From NCBI GenBank assembly GCA_025459425.1, contig JALOQF010000078.1, forward strand, positions 1-39,151: a stretch of 39,151 nt of DNA, in the 5' to 3' direction. Positions 16,966 through 24,455 of the stretch are shown in pieces (position 1 is the stretch's first letter; every line of letters starts with the position of its first letter). Origin of the DNA: Myxococcaceae bacterium. Its GTDB lineage: Bacteria > Myxococcota > Myxococcia > Myxococcales > Myxococcaceae. The position numbers were made by a program, and so were the translations under genes. The notes under the pieces are model-generated. The model did no database searches. It had not been told where the DNA came from and was given only the letters and a program-made list of their open reading frames with translations.

Positions 16966-18427
16966 ATGGCTGAAGAGAACTTCATGCGGGTGGCCAACCC
17001 CGGCCAGCAGCGCAAGACCATCTACACCGAGGCGATGGAGATCTTCGAGCGGGCGGCCGACGCGATGTCGCTCGACCGCCGGGTGCGGCTCGAGCTCGAA
17101 GAGCCCGACTACGAGCACATCTTCTACGTCACCACCAAGCTGAAGGACCGCCTCGTGCCCGTGGCCGCGGACGCCGCGCGGAACTTCGCCGACCTCGCCG
17201 TCACCAAGGTGCGCGACGCGCACGGCCTCGAGCGGCTCGCCGACGGGAAGATCATTCTCAACGGCAAGGCGCTCCTGGGCAGCGACGTCAGCATTCGCAG
17301 CGGGCACCTGCGGCTCGACGACGGGCAGGTCTACCAGCTCGTGCCGGGCGACATTCAGCGCTTCAAGGCGTACCGCGTGCAGCACAACCAGGCGCGCGGC
17401 CCGTACAAGGGTGGCATCCGGTACCACCGCGAGGTCTCGCTCGACCTCTTCAAGGCGCTCGCCGCCGAGATGACGTGGAAGACGGCCATCGCCGACGTGC
17501 CCTTCGGCGGCGGCAAGGGCGGCATTCAGCTCGACCCGCGCCAGTACGGCAAGGAAGAGCTCCAGGCCATCTCGCTGCGCTTCATGTACAAGCTCAAGTC
17601 GATGGTCGGGCCGAACATCGACATTCCGGCCCCCGACATCGGCACCAACTCGGAGATCATGGCGCTGTACCTGCGCCAGTTCTCGGACGGTGAGCGCGAG
17701 CGGCACAACCAGCGCGGCGTCATCACCGGCAAGGACGTGCGCATCGGCGGCTCCGAGGGGCGCACCAAGGCGACGGGTCAGGGCGTCGCCTACACCATCG
17801 AGGACTACTACGCCGACCGCGGCGAGCGCGGTGAACGACGCCGACGGCACCATCTACAACCCCGAAGGCATCGATGCCGTTGACCTGATGAAGTACGTCA
17901 ACGAGAACCCGAAGAACCTGAAGCGATCGGTGCTCGGGTACCCGAACGCGCAGTCGATCAGCAAGGCCGACTTCTGGCAGGTGAAGGCCGACATCGCGAT
18001 GCCCGCCGCGCTGGGTGGCGAGATCACCGCCGAGATCGCCGAGAAGATGAACGTGAAGCTCGTCGCCGAAGGCGCCAACGGCCCCACCACGCCCGAGGCC
18101 GACCGCGTGCTCGAGAAGCGCAAAATCGACATGATCCCCGACATCATCTGCAACGCGGGTGGCGTGACGGTCAGCTACTACGAGTGGATCCAGAACAAGC
18201 GCATGGAGTCGTGGAGCGAGAAGGAGGTCGACTCGCGCCTCGAGCACGCGCTCAAGAAGAACTACCGGATCATTCGTGACATCGCGCGCAACAACCCGCG
18301 CCGCTCCGACATGCACGACAGCCGGGCCTTCTGCATCGGGAAGCCGGTCGACACGCGGTGCGCGGCGATGATCCTCGCGCTCAAGCGCATCGAGGCGCAC
18401 TACATGCTCGAGGGCTTCAGCCAGTAA
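16966..18427 (+). pseudogene. gdhA: Glutamate dehydrogenase gene with internal deletion and frameshift
   Basis: The ATG at 16966 has GGAG at 16953-16956. Frame 1 gives ~286 residues with GDH signatures: GPYKGGIRYH, the catalytic-region TAIADVPFGGGKGGI, PAPDIGTNSEIMA and GRTKATGQGVAYTIEDYYAD. At about 17820-17830 the homology jumps by one frame to AVNDADGTIYNPEGID and continues to 18427 with LVAEGANGPTTPEAD, IPDIICNAGG and VSYYEWIQNK. Compared with GDH proteins, about 35 residues are missing at the jump, including the whole GxGNxG dinucleotide-binding loop, so no translation here could bind NAD(P) normally. The N-terminal part is ~70 residues longer than usual GDHs. Either the gene is truly broken or the assembly dropped ~100 bases; the rest shows no decay, which favours a sequencing or assembly fault or a very recent lesion. 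Confidence 0.9.
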
Positions 18428-18505
18428 CGCCCTTTGCCGTCGTCGCGTGCCCGGGCGCTGGTTCCTTCGTGGAGCCGGCGCCCGTTTCGTTGGAGGCTCC
18501 TGTCC

Positions 18506-19003
18506 GTGGCCTCGTTCGGACACATCGCGGTCGGGCTGGCGGCGGGGCGGGCCTTTCGGCCAGAGCGCCCGTGGTGGTGCATGGTGGGCTTCTCGGCCTT
18601 GTCACTGCTCCCCGACGCAGACGTCATCGCCTTCGTGTTCCGCGTGCCGTACGAGGCGCCGCTCGGGCACCGCGGCGCGACGCACTCGCTGGTGTTCGCA
18701 GCGCTCTGTGGCCTGACGGCGCTCCTGGCGCGTCGCGACCGTCGACTCGCGCTCTTCACGGGCCTGGTGGTGCTGAGCCACCCGCTCCTCGACATGTCGA
18801 CCGACGGGGGCCTGGGGTGCGCGCTCTTCTGGCCGCTGTCGAACGAGCGGCTGTTCTGGCCAGTGCGCCCGCTTCCCGTCGCGCCCATCGGAGCGGGCAT
18901 GCTGTCGACCCGCGGGCTGTCGGTGGTGCTGACCGAGCTGCTCTTCTTCCTGCCGTTGGTCGTCGCAGCCCTGTGGCCCCCAAGGCGCGCCGCGCCCCCG
19001 TGA
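18506..19003 (+). CDS. YdjM-like membrane-bound metal-dependent hydrolase family protein
   Basis: 165 aa from GTG 18506, chosen because TGGAGG at 18491-18496 is a strong ribosome site. The N-terminus MASFGHIAVGLAAGR and the motifs LSLLPDADVI, GHRGATHSLVF and VVLSHPLLDMSTDGG match the YdjM/DUF457 family, whose conserved His and Asp residues are thought to bind metal. Four or so hydrophobic helices predict an inner-membrane protein. The family's substrate is unknown; E. coli YdjM is LexA-regulated, but I see no LexA-type box here. It follows the glutamate dehydrogenase gene by 78 bases. Confidence 0.82.
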   Translation: MASFGHIAVGLAAGRAFRPERPWWCMVGFSALSLLPDADVIAFVFRVPYEAPLGHRGATHSLVFAALCGLTALLARRDRRLALFTGLVVLSHPLLDMSTDGGLGCALFWPLSNERLFWPVRPLPVAPIGAGMLSTRGLSVVLTELLFFLPLVVAALWPPRRAAPP

Positions 19004-19166
19004 CGCGGGACCGAGCTGAGGGCGACGTCGGTGGGCAGCGTCGCGCCTGACGCGATGGACCCGGGGCGCGAGCACCCGGCGCTCCTCACGCCGCGCATCG
19101 GGCGCGGCGAACGGTCGTCGGTGAGCGGCCAACCGGTGGCGGTGCCGGGGCGCGGGCCGCTCCGTC

Positions 19167-20555
19167 TCACGGCCCGGGGGAGCCGTGCGGGCGCGACGTG
19201 AGCGCCTGTCCGTCGAACGTCCACGGAGCGGCCTCGCCACAGTCCACGCGCCGCGCGTCCCACAGAAACCCCATGAGGTGGCCAGACACCCACCAGTCCA
19301 TGGGCGAGCAGTCGGCGATGGCGTCGCCCGGCGAAGGGCCCGTCGCGGCCTGCAGCGCGGCGAGGTGCCGCTGCGTGGGGGTGAGCCGCTCGCTCCAGGG
19401 AATGAACCGCATGGCCGGCCACGTCAGGGCGCCGACCAGACACGCCGCGGCGAGCCAGCGATCGAGCCGCGCGGGCACCAGCGCCAACACCGAGCCCACC
19501 AGCAGCGCCGCGCCCACCAGGCCGGGGTGCACGTACCACTGGTACTTCTGCACCGGCAGGCTGAAGCCCACGACGACGCCGAGCCACAGCGCAGCGCCCA
19601 GCACCATCGCCTCGACGCGCACGCGCGAGAGCCACCGCACCCGGCGGCGCAGCGCGAGCGCAACCATCGCCAGCCCCGCCGCGCCGACCGCCGGCCCGTA
19701 CCAGCTCAGCGTGGGCCGCACGTAGAAGAGCGGGTTTCGATCGGCGTTGTGGCGGCCTTCGGTCATCGACGCGAGCACCTGCTTCTCGAGGTACCGCGCG
19801 AAGAACGGCTCGAGCCCGTACGAGCCGCGGAGCGCGTCGAAGCCCATGGTCGAAACGAGCACCGCGCCGAGCGACGAGACGGTCGCGACGAGGGCGACCC
19901 GCACGGGAATCCACCGGAGCGTCGTCGCCACCAGCAGGACGCCCAGGAGCACCGCCACCGGCGGCCCCTTGACCCAGAAGCCCAGGACGACCGCCGCGAC
20001 GAAGACGAGCACCGCCGCCGTCGGGAAGGGCTCGTCGAGCCGGGTGGAGCTCCGCAGCATGCCGGTGAGCGCCCACACCCCGACGGCCAGCGCGAGCCCG
20101 AGCGGCGCCTCGAGCATGGCCACCTGCGACTCGTAGAGGAACCCCGGGAGCGTCAGCGCCCCCAGCACCGTGAACCCGGCCAGCGTCGGGCCGTCGAGGG
20201 GCTCGGTCATCGTGCCGCGACGCGCGACGAGCTGCGCCGCAGCGGCCGCCAGGACGATGAGCGTGAGCGACGCATACAGGCGCGCGAGCGCGACCAACGC
20301 CGACGGCGACGGGCCAGCCGCCGACACCACCGCGCCGGTGACCCACAGCCCCAGCGGCGGGTGCTCGAAGAACGGCTCGCGGCCCAGCGTGAGCTCGAGC
20401 CAGCTCGACAGTGGGCGCTCGGCGAGCTCTCGGCCCACCCGCCCGTAACAGCCAGCGTCACCGCCGATCAGCAGCGTCGGGCCCGGGCGGAACCACACCA
20501 CCGACAGGCCCAGCGCGAGCGTCGAGGCGAGGAACCAGCGTGACGACCAGCGCAT
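19167..20555 (-). CDS. Membrane glycosyltransferase, GT39/ArnT-like
   Basis: 462 aa with about ten hydrophobic helices. The N-terminal first loop has GGDAGCYGRVGREL followed by FFEHPPLGLWVTG, the acidic and HPP pattern of GT-C enzymes of the PMT/ArnT (GT39) superfamily. These use a polyprenyl-phosphate sugar and add the sugar to lipid A, proteins or other acceptors on the periplasmic side. The C-terminal part is a soluble tail with WSERLTPTQRHLAALQ and DCSPMDWWVSGHLMGF. The acceptor and sugar cannot be told. It converges on the YdjM-like gene across a 163-base gap in which I see no terminator or gene. Confidence 0.82.
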   Translation of the reverse strand: MRWSSRWFLASTLALGLSVVWFRPGPTLLIGGDAGCYGRVGRELAERPLSSWLELTLGREPFFEHPPLGLWVTGAVVSAAGPSPSALVALARLYASLTLIVLAAAAAQLVARRGTMTEPLDGPTLAGFTVLGALTLPGFLYESQVAMLEAPLGLALAVGVWALTGMLRSSTRLDEPFPTAAVLVFVAAVVLGFWVKGPPVAVLLGVLLVATTLRWIPVRVALVATVSSLGAVLVSTMGFDALRGSYGLEPFFARYLEKQVLASMTEGRHNADRNPLFYVRPTLSWYGPAVGAAGLAMVALALRRRVRWLSRVRVEAMVLGAALWLGVVVGFSLPVQKYQWYVHPGLVGAALLVGSVLALVPARLDRWLAAACLVGALTWPAMRFIPWSERLTPTQRHLAALQAATGPSPGDAIADCSPMDWWVSGHLMGFLWDARRVDCGEAAPWTFDGQALTSRPHGSPGP

Positions 20556-20589
20556 GCCGCGCGCCGTCTGACACGCGGGGGCGCCTCAC

Positions 20590-20892
20590 TCAATGCCCGT
20601 GTCCGTGCCCGTGGGTGTGCGGGTGCGCGTGCCGCGTCACCTTCCCGCTCGCGTCGACGTGTTCATGCTCGTGCTCGTGTTCGTGGCCGTGGTCGCCGTG
20701 CTCGTGGGCCGCGTGATCGTGCGCATGGGCGTGCGTCACGGCCTTCCCGCTGGCGTCGACGTGGGTGTGCGCCGCGCCGTGGTCATGCCCGTGGCCGTGG
20801 TCGTGCGCGTGCTTGTGCCGGTACCGGGAGCCGTCGGCCATGACGTGCTCGTGTTCATGCTCGTGGGAGTGCTCGTGTTCGCCGTGCGCCAT
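20590..20892 (-). CDS. Histidine-rich metal-binding protein
   Basis: 100 aa, of which 35 are His, from the ATG at 20892; GGAGG five bases upstream decides the start over a TTG at 20907. The protein is built of His-x runs (EHEHEHEH, HAHDHGHGHDH, HTHGHGHGH) with the spacer VDASGK appearing twice and a related VMADGS once, suggesting three internal repeats. There is no signal peptide and no other domain. Such proteins bind Ni, Zn, Co or Cu in the cytoplasm as stores or chaperones. It diverges from the microcompartment operon across 140 bases, so the two may share control. Metal and function are not known. Confidence 0.75.
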   Translation of the reverse strand: MAHGEHEHSHEHEHEHVMADGSRYRHKHAHDHGHGHDHGAAHTHVDASGKAVTHAHAHDHAAHEHGDHGHEHEHEHEHVDASGKVTRHAHPHTHGHGHGH

Positions 20893-20925
20893 GAAGGCCT
20901 CCAACACCGCGGGGACTGGGGCGAC

Positions 20926-20934
20926 AGGCTACCA
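20926..20934 (-). promoter_or_regulatory. Extended -10 element before the His-rich gene
   Basis: On the minus strand TGGTAGCCT ends 33 bases before the ATG at 20892, leaving a leader of about 27 bases that holds the GGAGG site. It matches the boxes at 7575 and 24430. No clear -35 is seen. Confidence 0.4.
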
Positions 20935-20968
20935 CCGGGGCGCGTCACGCGGAGGGCGCGCTCCGTGC

Positions 20969-20997
20969 TTGTCATCGTGGGGGCGCTCCCCTACAAA
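20969..20997 (+). promoter_or_regulatory. Promoter of the microcompartment operon
   Basis: TTGTCA (20969-20974), a 17-base spacer and TACAAA (20992-20997) make a near-consensus housekeeping promoter, unusual in such GC-rich DNA. Transcription would start near 21004, giving a ~29-base leader with GGAGG at 21024-21028. The spacer holds a short GGGG/CCCC inverted repeat that could bind a regulator. Confidence 0.65.
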
Positions 20998-21032
20998 CCC
21001 TCGCGTTTCCTCGTCGATCGCTCGGAGGGGCA

Positions 21033-21671
21033 TTGTCGACCTCGCTTCGTGCCTACGTCTTTCTCGATTCTCTGCAGCCACAGCTGGCGGCGCACATCTG
21101 CACCACCTGCCGCGGCTATTTTCCCACGCCCTACGTCGCCTCGCTCTTCATGGAGATCGCGCCGGGCATGGCGATTCACCGCTTGATGGACGTGGCGCTC
21201 AAGGCCACCAGCGTGCAGCCGGCCACCCTCGTCGTCGAGCGCGCCTACGGCATGCTCGAGCTGCACTCGGACGACAAGGGTGAGGTGCGCTCGGCCGGCG
21301 AGGCGGTGCTCCAGCACATGGGCGTCACCGAGTCCGACCGGCTCAAGCCGCGCATCGTGTCGAACACCGTCATTCGCGCCATCGAGCCGATGCACGCGAT
21401 GATCCTCGACAAGATCCGCTTCGGGTCGATGATCGAGCCGGGCCAGTCGCTCTTCATCCTCGAGTGCGAGCCCGCGGCCTACGCGGCGTTCGCCGCCAAC
21501 GAGGCCGAGAAGGCCGCGAACGTGAAGCTCGTCGACGTGATGACGTTCGGCGCGTTCGGCCGCCTCTACCTCGCGGGGAGCGAGTCGGAGATCGACTCGG
21601 CCGCCCAGGCCGCCATCGCCGCGATTCAGTCGATCACCGGCAAAGAGCCGCCGGCCTTCAAGGACAAGTGA
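21033..21671 (+). CDS. Bacterial microcompartment shell protein, BMC-T (stacking-type, T2-like)
   Basis: 212 aa with two tandem BMC domains (residues ~5-105 and ~108-205), so it forms pseudohexameric trimers in the shell facets. Key stretches: [50 protein letters not shown], then [31 protein letters not shown] and [14 protein letters not shown]. It closely resembles, from memory, Haliangium ochraceum Hoch_5816 (BMC-T2), whose trimers stack into gated double layers. The start is TTG at 21033: the first residues then read (M)STSLRAY, which aligns with that protein, and GGAGG lies 4 bases upstream. First gene of the shell operon. Confidence 0.93.
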   Translation: MSTSLRAYVFLDSLQPQLAAHICTTCRGYFPTPYVASLFMEIAPGMAIHRLMDVALKATSVQPATLVVERAYGMLELHSDDKGEVRSAGEAVLQHMGVTESDRLKPRIVSNTVIRAIEPMHAMILDKIRFGSMIEPGQSLFILECEPAAYAAFAANEAEKAANVKLVDVMTFGAFGRLYLAGSESEIDSAAQAAIAAIQSITGKEPPAFKDK

Positions 21672-21719
21672 GTTTTCGTCGTCTTCACCGCTGCACCCTT
21701 CTTCAGGAGTTGAACGCAC

Positions 21720-22028
21720 ATGGCTGACGCACTGGGAATGATCGAGACCAAGGGCTTCGTGGGCATGGTGGAGGCCGCGGACGCCGCGGTGAAGGCCGCG
21801 AAGGTCGAGCTGGTGGGCTACGAGAAGATCGGCGGCGGGTACGTGACGATGATCGTCCGCGGCGACGTCGCGGCGGTGAAGGCGGCCATCGAGGCCGGCG
21901 CGCGTGGCGCCGAGCGCGTGGGTGAGCTCGTCTCGACGCACGTCATTCCGCGCCCGCACGTCAACATCGACCTCGTCCTGCCGCTCGGCCGCGCCGAGCA
22001 GGCCAAGGCCGAGTCGGGCCAGAAGTAA
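21720..22028 (+). CDS. Bacterial microcompartment hexameric shell protein, BMC-H
   Basis: 102 aa, a single BMC domain of standard length. Seen: [38 protein letters not shown] around the central-pore loop (Lys-Ile-Gly-Gly-Gly), [15 protein letters not shown] and [18 protein letters not shown]. Hexamers tile the facets and the pore loop sets what small molecules pass. It is very close to my memory of Hoch_5815, the main tile of the H. ochraceum shell. AGGAG 10 bases before the ATG is the ribosome site. The 48-base gap from the preceding BMC-T gene is the second largest in the operon. Confidence 0.96.
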   Translation: MADALGMIETKGFVGMVEAADAAVKAAKVELVGYEKIGGGYVTMIVRGDVAAVKAAIEAGARGAERVGELVSTHVIPRPHVNIDLVLPLGRAEQAKAESGQK

Positions 22029-22043
22029 CGGAGCCCCGGCCCC

Positions 22044-22331
22044 ATGCTGCTCGGGAAAGTGGTGGGCACCGTGGTGTCCACCCGCAAGGAGCCCACCCTC
22101 GACGGCTCGAAGTTCCTCATCGTTCGGGGGCTCGACGCCGAGGGCAAGCCGACGTCTTCGCTCGTGGTGGCGGTCGACGCCGTCGGCGCGGGCGTGGGCG
22201 AGGTGGTGCTGTACGCCTCTGGCTCGTCGGCCAGGCAGACCGAGATGACGAAGGACAGGCCGGTCGACGCCGTCATCATGGCCATCGTCGACCAGCTCGA
22301 GGTCGGCGGGACCCTCACCTACGTGAAGTGA
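22044..22331 (+). CDS. Bacterial microcompartment pentameric vertex protein, BMC-P (EutN/CcmL family)
   Basis: 95 aa. The start [21 protein letters not shown], the core [22 protein letters not shown] and the end [16 protein letters not shown] are diagnostic of EutN/CcmL pentamers, which cap the 12 vertices and close the shell. It resembles Hoch_5814 from memory. The gene starts 15 bases after the BMC-H stop, with CGGAG at 22029-22033 as ribosome site. Only one vertex gene is present here, while H. ochraceum has two more elsewhere in its genome. Confidence 0.96.
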   Translation: MLLGKVVGTVVSTRKEPTLDGSKFLIVRGLDAEGKPTSSLVVAVDAVGAGVGEVVLYASGSSARQTEMTKDRPVDAVIMAIVDQLEVGGTLTYVK

Positions 22332-22402
22332 AGCGGCCGCGCGGCGCTCGGTGAAAGACGGCTCCTGAGCGCGCTCGAGCCCCGGACTGGAGCGGTGCGG
22401 CG

Positions 22403-23836
22403 ATGAACGAAGCGCAGATCAACGCCATCGTGGAGCAGGTCGTTCGTCGGCTGTCGGGCGAGCTGTCGAAGGCGCCGTCGATGTCGAGCCCGGGGAGCGC
22501 CCCGCGTCAGGCGCCCGCGGTGCTGACGAAGCGCCCCGGCATCTTCGACGATCTCGACTCGGCCGGCGCCGCCGCCACCCGCGCCCAGCAGCAGTGGGTG
22601 CGCACGCCGCTCGAGACGCGCGAGAAGGTGATCGAGGCGATGCGCGAGACGACGCGCCGCCACGCCGAAGAGCTCGCCCGCATGGCCGTCGACGAGACGG
22701 GCCTCGGCAACGTGAAGGACAAGATCCAGAAGAACCTGCTGTGCGCCAACAAGACGCCGGGGCTCGAGATCGTCAAGCCCCTCGCCGTCTCGGGCGATCA
22801 TGGCCTCATGCTGCTCGAGCGCGCGCCCTTCGGCGTCATCGGCGCCATCACCCCCTCGACCAACCCCACCGAGACCATCATCAACAACGCCCTCGGCATG
22901 GTGGCCGGCGGCAACGCCGTCGTCTTCAACTGCCACCCCTCGGCGAAGGGCGTGTGCACCTTCTTCATCTCGAAGCTCAACGAGGCGATCACCGGCGCTG
23001 GCGGCCCGGCGAACCTCGTCGTCACCATCGGCAGCCCCAGCATCGAGTCGGCGCAGGCGCTCATGAAGCACCCCGCCATTCGCCTCATCGTGGTGACCGG
23101 CGGCCCGGCGGTGGTGAAGGCCGCGATGAACTCGGGCAAGCGCGCCATCGCGGCCGGCCCCGGCAACCCGCCCGCCGTCGTCGACGACACCGCCGACCTC
23201 GCGCGCGCCGGCAAGGACATCGTCGACGGTGCCTCGCTCGACAACAACATCGTCTGCATCGTCGAGAAAGAGGTCTTCGCCGTCGCTTCGATTGCCGACG
23301 AGCTCAAGCGCCACATGGTGCAGGCCGGTGCCTTCGAGGTGCCGTCGTCGGCGGTCAACCGGCTCGAGAAGCTCGTCGTCGACGACGGCCACGCGCACCG
23401 TGACTGGGTCGGCAAGGACGCCACGAAGATCGCCGAAGCCGCCGGCCTGCGCGTACCCGCGGGCACCCGGCTCCTCTTCGCTGAAGTCGACCCGACGCAC
23501 CCCTTCGTGCAGGCCGAGCTGCTGATGCCGGTCATCGGCTTCTCGCGGCTCAAGACGGTGGAAGACTGCATCGCCGCGGCGCTCCAGGCCGAGCACGGCT
23601 TCGGCCACACGGCGACGATGCACAGCACCAACATCGATCACCTCTCGGCGATGGCGAAGGTGATCAACACGTCGATCTTCGTGAAGAACGGGCCGTCGTA
23701 CGCGGGCCTCGGGCTCACCGGCGAGGGCTACACCTCGTTCACCATCGCCTCGCCGACCGGTGAAGGCCTCACGACCGCCTTGAGCTTCACGCGCGAGCGG
23801 CGCTGCACGCTCAAGGACTCGTTCCGCATCATCTGA
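22403..23836 (+). CDS. CoA-acylating aldehyde dehydrogenase, microcompartment core enzyme (EutE/PduP-like)
   Basis: 477 aa. It oxidises an aldehyde to acyl-CoA with NAD+. Residues 2-20 (NEAQINAIVEQVVRRLSGE) form an amphipathic helix followed by a Ser/Pro/Ala linker to ~residue 45, the layout of an encapsulation peptide that docks cargo to the shell. The catalytic domain follows: FGVIGAITPSTNPTET, GNAVVFNCHPSAK, VVTGGPAVVKAAM, AGPGNPPAVVDDTAD, and DNNIVCIVEKEV holding the catalytic Cys. ERAPFGVI and NGPSYAGLGLTGEG are also typical of EutE/PduP. CTGGAG near 22388 is the ribosome site. It lies between BMC-P and BMC-T1. The aldehyde chain length cannot be told. Confidence 0.94.
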   Translation: MNEAQINAIVEQVVRRLSGELSKAPSMSSPGSAPRQAPAVLTKRPGIFDDLDSAGAAATRAQQQWVRTPLETREKVIEAMRETTRRHAEELARMAVDETGLGNVKDKIQKNLLCANKTPGLEIVKPLAVSGDHGLMLLERAPFGVIGAITPSTNPTETIINNALGMVAGGNAVVFNCHPSAKGVCTFFISKLNEAITGAGGPANLVVTIGSPSIESAQALMKHPAIRLIVVTGGPAVVKAAMNSGKRAIAAGPGNPPAVVDDTADLARAGKDIVDGASLDNNIVCIVEKEVFAVASIADELKRHMVQAGAFEVPSSAVNRLEKLVVDDGHAHRDWVGKDATKIAEAAGLRVPAGTRLLFAEVDPTHPFVQAELLMPVIGFSRLKTVEDCIAAALQAEHGFGHTATMHSTNIDHLSAMAKVINTSIFVKNGPSYAGLGLTGEGYTSFTIASPTGEGLTTALSFTRERRCTLKDSFRII

Positions 23837-23848
23837 ACGGAGAGCCCC

Positions 23849-24412
23849 GTGCCGCTCGATCTGCCAGGCCCAGCGCTGGGACTCTTCGAGCTCGAGTCGC
23901 TCGCTCGCGGGCCCGTGGTGGCCGACGCGGTGCTCAAGCAGGCGGCCGTTCGCATCGCCCTCGCCGAGGCCGTGACGCCCGGAAAGTACCTGCTCGTCTT
24001 CTCGGGGCCGGTCGCCGAGGTCGAGGAGTCCTTCGCCGCGGGAGCCGAAGTCGGCGGCTCACGGATCATCGATCGGTTGCTGCTGCCCCACGTTCATGAG
24101 GCCGTCGTTTCGGGGCTCGACGGCCGCTTCGTGCGCCCCGGGCCCTTCGATGCGATCGGGCTCGTCGAGCTCCACACCGTCGCCGCGGCGATCCGCGCGG
24201 CCGACGTCGCGCTCAAGCGGGCGCTGGTGGGGCTGACCGCGCTCCAGCTGGCCCGCGGCATCGGCGGGAAAGGCACCTTCACGCTGTGCGGCGTGCAGCA
24301 CGACGTCGAGGCCGCGCTCGAAGGGGCCGCGGCGGCGGTCGAGCCGACGTTGCTGGTGGCCACCGAGCTCATCCAGCGGCCGCACCCGGAGCTCCGCGGG
24401 CGGGTGATCTAA
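23849..24412 (+). CDS. Bacterial microcompartment shell protein, BMC-T (T1-like)
   Basis: 187 aa from GTG 23849, with CGGAGAG just upstream. Two tandem BMC domains: the first has ALGLFELESLARGPVVADAV, GKYLLVFSGPVAEVEESF; the second has AIGLVELHTVAAAIRAADVA, IGGKGTFTLCGVQHDVEAAL. It aligns from memory with Hoch_5812 (BMC-T1), the single-layer trimer of the H. ochraceum shell, including the end ELRGR. It starts 12 bases after the aldehyde dehydrogenase stop. The Cys in TLCGVQHD lies where some BMC-T proteins place residues near the pore, but I cannot claim a metal site. Confidence 0.94.
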   Translation: MPLDLPGPALGLFELESLARGPVVADAVLKQAAVRIALAEAVTPGKYLLVFSGPVAEVEESFAAGAEVGGSRIIDRLLLPHVHEAVVSGLDGRFVRPGPFDAIGLVELHTVAAAIRAADVALKRALVGLTALQLARGIGGKGTFTLCGVQHDVEAALEGAAAAVEPTLLVATELIQRPHPELRGRVI

Positions 24413-24429
24413 AAACGCGCCGCGCCGAC

Positions 24430-24438
24430 TGGTACGCT
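24430..24438 (+). promoter_or_regulatory. Extended -10 element before the 1406-aa gene
   Basis: TGGTACGCT lies 17 bases before the ATG at 24456, and no ribosome site is seen between. It matches the box at 7575 in seven of the first nine-base positions plus flanks (CTGGTASGCTC). This suggests the gene is transcribed on its own, besides any read-through from the shell operon. Confidence 0.4.
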
Positions 24439-24455
24439 CGGCCTGACCTCGAATC

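Noticed and set aside
16858..17883. Glutamate dehydrogenase start at 16858
   Set aside because: The extra 36 codons have no homology and no ribosome site, while ATG 16966 has GGAG at the right distance.
20593..21186. Hydrophobic, Val-rich ORF antisense to the His-rich gene
   Set aside because: The Val/Met richness is the complement of His codons (CAC/GTG), and it runs into the start of the shell gene.
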